DNA of 64,000 bases from Pegoplata infirma (taxonomy: Eukaryota; Arthropoda; Insecta; Diptera; Anthomyiidae): assembly GCA_963921195.1 (NCBI GenBank), contig OY992536.1:231668023-231732022 (forward strand), written 5' to 3'. The notes under the pieces are model-generated. The model was not told where the DNA came from and searched no databases. It saw only the letters and a list, made by a program, of their open reading frames with translations. Positions 9,574-19,165 of this stretch are shown here, piece after piece. The position numbers and the translations under genes were made by a program. The number at the start of each line of letters is the position of its first letter. Position 1 is the stretch's first letter.

Positions 9574-12534
9574 ATGGACTCTTTCTTGAGTCTATTCGAT
9601 CCTAATCAACCAGATGATGGTTTTGATGAAGAGCCAGATATACGCAATAATAATACCAGTGATTCGAATACAAACAGCAGTGGTCAAAGTGGAAATTCTG
9701 GTGGCAGTAGCAGTGAAAGTGAAATAGATGTAAAAAATAATAATAATAAAATTATAATAGATTTTGATCAAGGTATGCTACCACCAGAACCACAATTGGG
9801 AAATATCGAATATAAATTGAAATTAATAAATCCCTCAAAGCAAAGATTCGAACACCTAGTAACACAAATGAAATGGCGCCTAAGGGAGGGTCATGGTGAG
9901 GCCATATATGAAATAGGTGTATCTGATTCGGGTCACTTGCATGGACTTAATGAAAAGGATATGAATGCTTCATTGAGTACATTAAAACAGATGGCCCACA
10001 AATTAGGTGCCAGTACGTCAGTTTTAAGGCAAAAATATGTTGCTGGTAGAAGGTCTGTTGCTGAAGTTTTAGTACGTAAAATACCAGATGATCAACATAA
10101 TATCGAAGTGAGGGTAGCAGTATTAGGCGGTGCAGATGCCGGAAAATCCACCCTATTGGGTGTGCTGACACAAGGTGAATTTGACAATGGCCGAGGAAGG
10201 GCGCGCTTAAATATGTTTAGACATATGCATGAAATACAATCTGGACGAACATCGTGTATATCACACGAAACTCTAGGCTTTGATTCTCTAGGAAATATAA
10301 TTAATTATAAATATAATGAAATGATGACGGCGGAGGAGATCAGTGATCGCTCTACGAAACTAGTAACATTTATGGATTTAGCTGGTCATCGGCGTTACAT
10401 GCGTACCACAGTACAAGCTCTATCGGGATATTCACCGCATTATGCTATGCTTGTTGTATCGGCAGGCGGAGGATTTAATGGCACCAGCCAAGAACATTTA
10501 TCTATTGTTCGTGCGTTGGATATGCCATTCTTTGTGGTCATTACAAAAACCGATATTACATCACCGGATCAAACTGTACAAGAATTGAAAAATTTACTAA
10601 CCTCCATAGGATGTCGCAAAGTACCATTTGTTGTTACCAACACTGACGAAGTAATATCGGCTGGTTCGAATCAATTTTCTGAAAATATTGTACCAATCTT
10701 TTGTGTCTCAAATGTTACTGGTTCTGGTTTAAATCTAGTCACTAGATTTTTATATGTTCTCTCACCGGGTGTTAGCAATTCAGAAAAGGAACGTTTAGAA
10801 CAAGAATTTTGTGAATTCCATATAGATGAAATTTTCCGAGTGTCCGAAGTTGGTCCAGTAGTTGGTGGTTTATTGGTTAAGGGTGTACTAACGGAAAATA
10901 TGCCTATGAAAATAGGACCTTTACCATGTGGAAGTTTTCATTCAGTAACCGTTCAAACCATTCATCGTAATAAGGCACCTTGTCGAGTTGTTAGGGCCGG
11001 ACAGAGTGCATCTCTATCGTTTACACCTAATCAACAGTTACCATCTCTACGTAGTGGCATGGTTTTATTGGCTGATTCTGGAAACAATGATAATGAGCAG
11101 CAACCATGTGGTACACTTTTTTTTCAGGTAAGTTTAATTTGAGATTAAAATTAATACCAACAAAAAAAAAAAAACAAGCAAAAAAGTTAAATTCGGCGTT
11201 GTCAAATATATTGATACCCTACACAAGACAAAAAGTTAGTGTAAAAAACTTTATTTAAAACGAAATTGCTTTTGAAAAAAAATCCGCAAAAAAAATTGGT
11301 AAAAAAAAACCCGCGATTTTTTGTAAAAAAAAATGTTCGTACTTGTTTAAATGCCATTCGTTGTTCAATTCTGTTTACATTTGGCAACTCGCAGCCGAAT
11401 TAAAGCATTTTATATTTTTAGGTTATGTTGTATCATGTTGTATATGTTGTACCAAAATTTACGAGGTGTCCTTACATTTTCGTTCATAACTTTCGAACCA
11501 CTGAACCGATATTACTCAAATGCAATAACTAACTTCTCGGTGCAACAATAAGTAAATGTGTTAAGATTCAGTCATCTCCCTGTAATATTTGGGTTGTGGT
11601 CGCCATTTCCGCAGACAGACAGACGGACATCTCTAGAATGTCTTAGAATCGATCAATAATATTTATACTTTATGGAGTCCCAGAGCGATATTTCCCTCTA
11701 TCACTAAAGTGGAGGGTATAAAAATGCCGAACAAATTTTGTGTCTGGGACTTAAAAAAGATTTTTCGGAACTTATTAAAAATTTTTCAAATAAAAAAAAA
11801 ATTCTAAGAGCATTTCAAAATCAAAAAATAATTGTCATGAAAAAAATGTTTGTCCGGTACTTCGAATTTTTTTTTTTCGGAACTTTGAAAATTTGTCAAT
11901 TTTTTTTTTCTAAAACAGTTTTAATAAAATTCTTTACTTCAAAAAATTGTGCCGGGATCAACATATTTATTTATATCTCATTACGTTTCAGTGTATAATA
12001 TAGTATACACTTATTTGTAATCCGAGGCAGTAACTACTTATTTATCTCCATACTCTTCACTAGTTGTTTTTGTCTCACGCCCTTGTTAAAATAATTAGTG
12101 TTTCATTCAATAAGTAACTACTTATTAACATCTGCTTCGGATTACAAAACCCATTACTAGTAATGCCAATTTTTGCTGGGCAATAAAACATTTTTTTTAT
12201 TTACTCTATAGCTTATACTGTTAATTTAAAATTTTTGTTTCTTTTTTTTTTACAGGCCAAAGTATCTGTTTTATTCCATGCTACTGCCATTTATGTTGGA
12301 TTTCAAACTACTGTACACATTGGCAGCATACGACAGACTGCCATTATACGCGGCATTATGGGTGGCGAAAAGATTGGCACAAATGACAACGCATCGGTTA
12401 TGTTTCAATTCGTTGGTCATCCTGAATATGTACGACCCGGTATGAGAGTCCTATTCAGAGAAGGATCTAACAAAGGAATCGGTTTAGTAACTCAAGTTTT
12501 TCCACTTAATAAGGCTGTGGGTCAAAGTTGTTAA
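9574..12534 (+). CDS. GTPBP2: GTP-binding protein 2 (GTPBP2), two coding exons
   Basis: GTPase of the elongation-factor-like GTPBP1/2 family, which acts with Pelota/Hbs1-type rescue of stalled ribosomes in the cytoplasm (known of the family). Coding exons are 9574-11127 and 12256-12534, joined in phase 0 across GTAAGT..CAG, giving 610 aa, close to vertebrate GTPBP2. Residues 24-56 are a Ser/Asn/Gly-rich linker. G1 is GGADAGKS (185-192), G3 is DLAGH (268-272), and G4 is TKTD (324-327) in place of NKxD, a family trait. GRGRARLNMFRH and HEIQSGRTS are GTPBP2-type signatures, and the C-terminal beta-barrel includes GSIRQTA and PEYVRPGMRVLFREG. The ATG at 9574 is chosen because an acceptor (TATTTTATTTTAG, ending 9560) lies 13 bp upstream, implying a non-coding first exon outside this call. 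The 1.1-kb intron is filled with repeats. Its neighbour ECSIT is convergent. Confidence 0.95.
11170..11724 (+). mobile_element. Repeat family R copy in the GTPBP2 intron
   Basis: Head AAGTTAAATTCGGCGTTGTC with ATTGATACCCTACAC, the TTCGAACCACTGAACCGAT block, CAGACAGACAGACGGAC and the tail CTATCACTAAAGTGGAGGGT then ATAAAAA. Same orientation as the gene; it lies wholly in the intron. Confidence 0.7.
11730..12181. repeat. T-rich repeat family T and fragment of a CCCAGCAAA element
   Basis: 11735-11960 holds imperfect units (GTGTCTGGGACTTAAAAAA, CTAAAACAGTTTTAATAAAA) also present at 45200-45620, 47440-47515 and 51530-51650. 12005-12180 resembles the interior of the element at 8903-9428 (GTAACTACTTATT, GTGAGACAAAAA inverted) and ends with CCAATTTTTGCTGGG, the conserved tip. 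Its other end is not clear. Confidence 0.55.
12256..12534 (+). CDS. GTPBP2: GTPBP2 coding exon 2
   Basis: Starts after TTTTTTTTTACAG and encodes the last 92 residues (AKVSVLFHATAIYVGF .. NKAVGQSC), ending at TAA 12532-12534. It completes domain III of the GTPase. Confidence 0.93.
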   Translation, partial: AKVSVLFHATAIYVGFQTTVHIGSIRQTAIIRGIMGGEKIGTNDNASVMFQFVGHPEYVRPGMRVLFREGSNKGIGLVTQVFPLNKAVGQSC

Positions 12535-12726
12535 AATGGTCACAAAGATCAAGAACCTTATTGTTCAATTGCTTATACACCTACATATGTAAGTAGTGTT
12601 GAAAACAGTTCAACTATTTCGGAAACCCTCAAACCAAATTTGTACCTCGGATATTTTGGACTTAAATTTTTTTTAGGACATAAATTTACTTTAGAAAGTA
12701 TGTATATAATTTTATAAATGCTCAAT

Positions 12727-12732
12727 AATAAA
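12727..12732 (+). terminator. Likely GTPBP2 polyadenylation signal
   Basis: AATAAA about 195 bp after the stop codon, followed within 40 bp by the edge of the minisatellite element. It is the first canonical signal downstream. Confidence 0.5.
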
Positions 12733-12765
12733 TTGAGCAAGTATTTTTTAATGACTATAATAGCT

Positions 12766-14217
12766 ACACCATTTACAGATGTAATTCTAAAAAAAAAACA
12801 ATGGTAATTCGAAAATGCCATTTGTAATTTGAAGATTCCTATGGTAATTCGAAAAAATATTAATTGTAATTCGGATAATAGCAATTGGAATTCAAAAACT
12901 ATAATTTTAAAACGAAAAATATTAATTGTAATTTGATCTTCAATTGTGATTCGTAAAGGATCAATTGTAATTCGAAAAAGAGCAATTGCAATTCGAAAAA
13001 GATCAATTGTAATTCAAAAAAGATCAATTGTAATTCGAAAAAGACCAATTGCAATTTTCAATTCCCACATATATCAATTGTATGTAATTCGAAGATTCCA
13101 ATTGAAATTCGAGAAAGATCAATTGTAATTCGAAAAAGATCGATTGCAATTTGCAATTCCCACAATAATCAATTAAATGTAATTCGAAGATTGTAATTCG
13201 AAAAAGATTAATTGTAATTCGAAAAAGATCAATTGGAATTCTTAAAAATTCTAAGCCAATTGTAATTCGAAAACCATTAACTGAAATTTTTATTAGACAA
13301 TCTTCGAATTACAATTTTTATTAGACAATCTTCGAATCGAAGAAGACCAATTGTAGCTCATAAAATATCATTTGTAATTTGAAAAATATCATTTGAATTT
13401 CCATTTATCTTTTTCGAATTACAATTGGACTCCTCTAATTACTTGTAATTCCAAGATTTTACAATAATTAGAATCTTCAAATTGTAATTCATATAAGATC
13501 AATAGTAATTCGGAAAAGATCAATTGTAATTCAAAAAAAAATAATTTAAATTCCAAAAATAGTAACTCAAAAAAGATCAATTGTTATTCGAAAAGATCAA
13601 TTACAATTTCAAAGTATAAAATGTTATTCGAAAATAATAAATTGTCATTCGAAAAAGATAAATTGTTATTCGAAAAATATCAATTGTAATTCGAAAAAGA
13701 TCAATTGCTATTGGAAAAAGATTAATTGCTATTCGAATAAAATCAATTGCTATTCGGAAAGATCAATTTGTAATTTAAAGATTCTACTTGTAATTCGAAA
13801 ACTCCATTTGTAATTCAACAATTCCATTTGTAATTTGAAAATTTCAATTGTAATTCGAAAAGAATCAATTGTAATTCGAAATAGATCAATTGTAATTCGA
13901 AATAAATTAACTGTAATTCGAAAAAGATCAATTGTAATTCAAAAAAAGATCAATTGTAATTCGAAAAAGATCATCAATTGAAATTCGAAAAAGATCATTT
14001 GTAGTTTGAAATAGATCAATTGAAATTCGAAGATTCCAATTGTTATTCGAAAAAGATTAATGGAAATTCAGTTGATATTTTTCGAATTACAATTGGAATC
14101 TTGGAACTACAATTGATCTATTTTGAATTACAATGGATCTTTTTCGTATTACAATTGAAATTTTTGAATTACAAATGGAATTATTGAATTACGAATGGAA
14201 TCTTCGAATTACAAGTA
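12766..14217. repeat. Foldback-type minisatellite, ~20-bp unit (left block)
   Basis: Begins with ACACCATTTACAGATGTAAT and continues as dozens of copies of GATCAATTGTAATTCGAAAA with variants; inverted units appear near 13300-13340, 13410 and 14085-14212. The array is cut at 14217 by element A and resumes at 17093-17098 and 23095-23170, where it ends with CATCTGTAAATGGTGT, the mirror of its start. Inverted ends plus long arms of short tandem repeats match the architecture of Foldback elements. Confidence 0.75.
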
Positions 14218-14728
14218 CCCAGTCAGAAATTGCCAACCGTACCAAAAATTTTGTTTTGGTACAATATTGGGCTAGCCAAAAATACAACATTGTATAATGT
14301 AAAACAGTTTTACTAAAAATATTGTGTTGGCACAACTTTGTGTTTACATAAAACACTACACTATAGATTATAATTTAAAAGTTTAACATTTTTATTTTTT
14401 TAAAAAGTTTTCGATTTACATCCCAGCAAAAAAAGAACATACTAAAATGTTAATAAAAAGTAGTTCAACTGCTGCTAAAGTAGTTCTAACTTTGCTGAAA
14501 CTCTAGTGAATTTAACATGGTGGTGTCGCGCAATATAAGTAGTTTTTTTTACATTTTTTAAGTACATATAAAGTAGTACTCATACTGTTGTCATAGTTAA
14601 GTTTTTGTATGTAAAGTTTAATTACATCTTTAAGATCACTATTTAAGAGCATTTTTGCACTACTTAAAAAGTGTATTTTTAGAATTCATTAGGAAGTAGA
14701 TTTAGATTTAACATTACTAAACATCGAA

Positions 14729-15575
14729 AATGCGACTGGGACGCGACCTTATACACTTGATTACATTAGTTCTGCTGGTCAAAAATCCGGTTTTTGAGAA
14801 AATTGTGGTCAAAGTACAAAAAAATCGCCGTTTTGGTCACTTTTGGAAACTTTCCTCTTTAAGATGCAGAATTCATTTTGTCAGTCGCCTTAACTTTTTG
14901 GGCACCAATTGTATTTCAATGCTGTCATATCAAAAAAACAGTTTTTGGGGGAAACACTTTATTAAAAGACAATTGGTGCTCCAAAGGTTGAAGCGACTGA
15001 TGAATTGAGTTATACGTCTTTAAGAGCAAAGTTTGAGCTTAACCCTTAAAAAGTATGGAGACCGGATTTGTGACCAGGAGAATAATTGTAATCATGTTTA
15101 AAAGCCTTATACTTTAAGGTGGCGTTCCATTCGAATAAGGTTTTTTTTCATATGATTTGTAGCGGCACAAATCGTTTTTTTGGGAACAAGACATCATTGA
15201 GAGACAATTGGTGCCCTAGGAGTTAAGGCGACTGACCAAAAGAGTTAAGAATCCTTAAGAGCAATGTTTAAGCTTTAGCCTCGACTTATTTTTAAGTCGC
15301 TATCATATTGTTGCCCTAGGGGTTAAGGCGACTGACCAAAAGAGTTAAGAATCCTTAAGAGCAATGTTTAAGCTTTAGCCTCGACTTATTTTTAAGTCGC
15401 TATCATATTGGGTTCATCCGCTATGATTTGGCAAAAATTAACAAAACGGCGATTTTTTTTAACTTTGACATAAATTTTCCCAAAAACTTGATGTGATGGA
15501 AAAGTTTGGAGACCAGATTTGTGGTGAGTAGAACAATTGCAATTAACTGTGTAAGGTCGCGGCCCAGTCGCATCA
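14729..15575. repeat. Inverted-repeat element inside F
   Basis: ATGCGACTGGGACGCGACCT at 14729 is mirrored near 15550-15575 (GGTCGCGGCCCAGTCGCAT), and homology continues inwards to the AAAATCGCCGTTTTG segments. Internal hairpin: CAGTCGCCTTAACTTTTTGG against CCAAAGGTTGAAGCGACTG. The open frame at 14730-15008 is not a gene. Confidence 0.65.
15208..15416. repeat. Tandem duplication of ~103 bp
   Basis: Two successive near-identical units starting GTGCCCTAGGAGTTAAGG and GTTGCCCTAGGGGTTAAGG, each ending TTTTAAGTCGCTATCATATT. Within the element at 14729-15575. Confidence 0.85.
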
Positions 15576-15689
15576 ATATTTTTTCAAAATGTTCAGTAGT
15601 GTATTTTTTAAATATTCCTGGGGAAGTTTTAGAAATTTTATTTGGTGCGTGAACTTTTTTTCACCAAAATTAACTAAAGAAAAGATTTT

Positions 15690-16408
15690 TATTATATGTA
15701 CAACACTGCCCATCTCGTGGTTGGATGAGTTTTTTTTGACATAAAAAAGTTGTAACCCTATTATACATATTTACGCCCACAAAAGTGTTCGTACCTCAAA
15801 AAATTGGGTCCAAGTTCAGGACTTTATACTTCATCCGACATAAAATTGTTTCATCTGCTTGACAAAAAAACAATGATCGCTAAAAAATTACGTTTTAGAG
15901 GTTGGTTCGCTTCTCCAAGGTGAAACTTTTCCCCTCCGGTCCGATTTTACCCTACCTAGGACTATAAAAAATATTTGTACCAAACGTCAGGTGGATAGCT
16001 GTTTTATTTTGGACTACATCGTGTTACATACAGACAGACTGAGGGATGTTCATAGAACTTCTCAGAATCGATCACTGATCAATATAATATATCGTCACCA
16101 AAAATCCAACACATTTTGCTTTTTTGAAGTAGCAGCGAAAAACGTTGTGAAACATTTTTTTAATTTTGTTCATAAGTCATTTTTCATCGGATAGGTCTGA
16201 ATTTTTGGAAATTGTTTCAGTTTATGAATTGTATAACAACTAGCAAATCACATTTTGATAATTTTATAGGGGGACAATGCATCACAATCAATAACTTGAT
16301 TTTGAAAAAAGTATTGTCATTTTGTTTTGCATTTTAGGCGACGATTCTCTTTATGGGGAATGACGAAGTGAGTGTACCCCCTATACTGTAGTTAAAAGGT
16401 ATAAAAAC
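15690..16408 (+). repeat. Diverged family-R-like copy inside F
   Basis: Retains ACAGACAGACTGAGGGATG, CTCAGAATCGATCACTGATC and the tail GTAGTTAAAAGGTATAAAAA. The head has no clear match, so the left edge is approximate. Confidence 0.45.
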
Positions 16409-17353
16409 AAAATCAGTTTACACCAAATTTAAGATTAAACAAATTAAAAATAAAAAAATGTTTTTATTCCTGGAATTGTAACCTATCAAATATTAACTTT
16501 TTGCCTTTCAATTATATATAAAACTATAGACTAAAACTCTATTAAATAAATTTAAATAAATATGTTCTTTTTATTACGTTTGAAAAATATTTTTAAAAAC
16601 TCATTCCGAATATAGTGTTCTAAAGTAGTGGAATCCATATTATTTCCCTTCTTATTGACATATTTGGATGTTATTTTAAACTACTTTTTTTGCAACAAAA
16701 AATATTCACTAATTGCTACTTTTTATGTAGTTTAAGTCTACTTCGTTTTGAACTACTTCGAGTTTTTTTTGCTGGGATAGACCTCAACTCTTTAATCTAA
16801 GTGAACACTTAAGTAGTTGCTTTTTCAACCAATTTGTACAAAATGGTAACTAAAAAGCACGACATCGAGATTTTCAATACATCCCCAAGCAAAAGTTAAA
16901 TCCAATGTCGTAAATTTGTAAAATCAATGTTAACCCAACGTTAAAACAAAAATCGAGCGATCGTTGGCCACTGTTATCATTTTAACGTCGGAATGACGTC
17001 GTAGACTTAGAAACGGGTATGATTCGCCAACGTTGGTACCGTCGCCGCCAACTTCATTCCAACGTTGGCCTGTTTGTATTTTTCTGACTGGGTAGATTCC
17101 CAGGCAGAAATTACGACTCTTCTAAAAATCCAATGCCACTATAACATTGGATATACAAAAATACGACTTAAAAAATTCAATACCTTGTAAAAAACAAATT
17201 TAATACCATTACAACATTGGATTTTTAAAGAACCAACGTTATATAAGCATTTGAAATTAATACCCGAAAAGGTTTACTTTGGTAGTTTTTTACAAAATTT
17301 CAGACTTTATTATTTTATTTTTATTTATTTTTTTAAAATACTTTTTTTATCTT

Positions 17354-18152
17354 GAGAATGTTTATTCTGGCTCGAGGTCATTATTTTCTTTACTAATTAA
17401 AATAATGATATTCTCATAGCATAATTTTCGAGAAAATTATTTTTTGTTTTAAATTTATTTATGTTGGTCATTTTTGCAAGACTTAATCGACACGTGTTTC
17501 GGAATTTGTCAAGATTCCATTGTCAAGATTATTTAGCAAAAATAGAAACGATTTACTACAAAGTAGCAAACGAGTCTAATGACAAATCGTTTTTGCACAA
17601 ACTAAAGAATTAATACATATTCGACTCTATCCACAATGTGAATTAGAAAGACGAAGAAATTGTACTATTCTAGTAAGGCAACGATTGTCAATAACCAACA
17701 AAAATATTTAAAACATTTTTACATATGATAGATAGTCCATTGGACTACAACAATATGTTATTTGTCGTTGTGAATAAAAAAATATACCATATTAGGGATA
17801 TTCATCACTATGGCGTGCCAAACATTATGTTCAAATTCTGATTAATTTTTATTAAAAATAAAAATTGTTTTATTCGACCTTCAAAATATTATATCTTGAG
17901 AATGTTTATTCTGGCTCGAGGTCATTATTTTCTTTACTAATTAAAACCATGATATTCTCATTTTTGCTAAATAATCTTGACAATGGAATCTTGACAAATT
18001 CCGAAACACGTGTCGATTAAGTCTTGCAAAAATGACCAACATAAATAAATTTAAAACAAAAAATAATTTTCTTGAAAATTATGCTATGAGAATATCATGG
18101 TTTTAATTAGTAAAGAAAATAATGACCTCGAGCCAGAATTAACATTCTCAAG
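17354..18152. repeat. CTCGAGGTCATT-type MITEs within the B left arm
   Basis: A complete 260-bp MITE at 17893-18152 has ~65-bp inverted ends (TCTTGAGAATGTTTATTCTG, GGCTCGAGGTCATTATTTTC) around a centre with AATTCCGAAACACGTGTC. A related partial unit at 17354-17561 carries the same left end but the centre in the opposite orientation and no right end. Both are mirrored in the right arm at 21788-22043 and 22535-22742. Confidence 0.7.
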
Positions 18153-18231
18153 ATATAATATTTTGAAGTTCGAATAAAACAATACTTTTTTTATTTAACA
18201 ATATTTTTTTATTTAACAATATAAAATAGTT

Positions 18232-18612
18232 TTATTTGTGTAAAAGAGTCACTGCAATTTTTTCATTATGCAATGTAGTAAGAATACATTTCAATTCCAC
18301 TGCATTTATATTAATTTCAGTACTATTATTGTCTAACATATTTACGCTATATAATCCAATTTCTTTAGAGGATAGTGGATAGGTAAAAAAATCTCTTATT
18401 TCAAGGAACATGTTGCCCTTCAACAATATATCATCACTTTTGTATGCAGACAGTTTTTTGCTAAAAATTTCGGTAACAACCATGTCATTTCCATTTTCTA
18501 GTAAACATACGTTATCCGGGTGAATAGATGTTATTTTAAAACCATTAATATTAACAAAAGAATAAACGACTTTCAATTCAGAGCTTTCTACAACTTTTCC
18601 AAGAGAAATTTG
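18232..18612 (-). CDS. Small unknown frame in the interior of outer B
   Basis: The minus strand is open for about 125 codons, from just after a stop near 18613 down to a stop at 18232. It has no ATG at its upstream end, so it looks like the 3' exon or remnant of a larger gene. The protein (containing VVESSELKVVYSFVNINGFK and ending NEKIAVTLLHK) has normal complexity, unlike the surrounding spurious frames. I do not recognise the family. As the only unique, gene-like interior of this element it could be a relic of its own gene or a captured host fragment. Confidence 0.35.
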   Translation of the reverse strand, partial: QISLGKVVESSELKVVYSFVNINGFKITSIHPDNVCLLENGNDMVVTEIFSKKLSAYKSDDILLKGNMFLEIRDFFTYPLSSKEIGLYSVNMLDNNSTEININAVELKCILTTLHNEKIAVTLLHK

Positions 18613-19165
18613 GATCCTCTATTAATCGAATATAACAATGGAATAGTGTTTTGAGAATTATCAGAATGAAAAATATGCAATTTTCTTTGAATTTGACCAA
18701 TAGGGCTTGTAGAAGAATTCACAATTGTTTTCAAAAAACCTAAACTGTTTTCGAATTTTTTTTTATTTAGAGCGAATATTTAAAATTTTTTTATATTTTA
18801 TGTACTGACACAAGACCATGTTTTTATACATACAGTATTGTACTAGAACTGGATTTCTAATATAAAAACCCCAAAATAGCGTTAAAAATATGTCGAAATA
18901 ACGTTGTCCAGTGTTATTTTTTAACACCATTCTAAGGTCATAATTTTATTATTACAATGTAATTGTAATCCAGTAAATTTGGTTTTTTGGTGTTGTGACG
19001 ACGTCAGAAACAAAAGTCAGGCGATTGTTTTTTGGCGTTATCATTTCAATGTTATACCCAGACAGAAAAATGCAATCGGAATAACGTCAGAATAGAGTTG
19101 GCGGAGGGTATTCCAACACCAGAGTGAGGTCCTATTTACAAAATTTATGGTGTTACTATAACATT

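Larger units (their letters stand above)
14422..16776. mobile_element. Element F: CCCAGCAAAAAAA ends, AT duplication
   Basis: Left tip CCCAGCAAAAAAAG and right tip TTTTTTTTGCTGGG, flanked by AT on both sides. Subterminal motifs are AAGTAGTTC, GAACTACTT and AGTAGTTTAA, repeated within about 300 bp of each end. The centre holds a second inverted-repeat element (14729-15575) and a diverged family-R copy. Confidence 0.75.
14218..17092. mobile_element. Element A: CCCAGTCAGAAATT ends, TA duplication
   Basis: Left tip CCCAGTCAGAAATTGCCAAC, right tip GTATTTTTCTGACTGGG, flanked by TA at 14216-14217 and 17093-17094. Subterminal sequence is full of its own motifs (CAACGTTGG, GACGTCG, TTTTGGTACAA). The central part is replaced by the inserted element F (14422-16776). 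A GTTATCATT motif about 120 bp from the right tip recurs in sister elements. No transposase. Confidence 0.85.

Noticed and set aside
12766..14217. CRISPR-like spaced repeats
   Set aside because: Units are contiguous and degenerate, with inverted copies and no unique spacers; the host is an animal.
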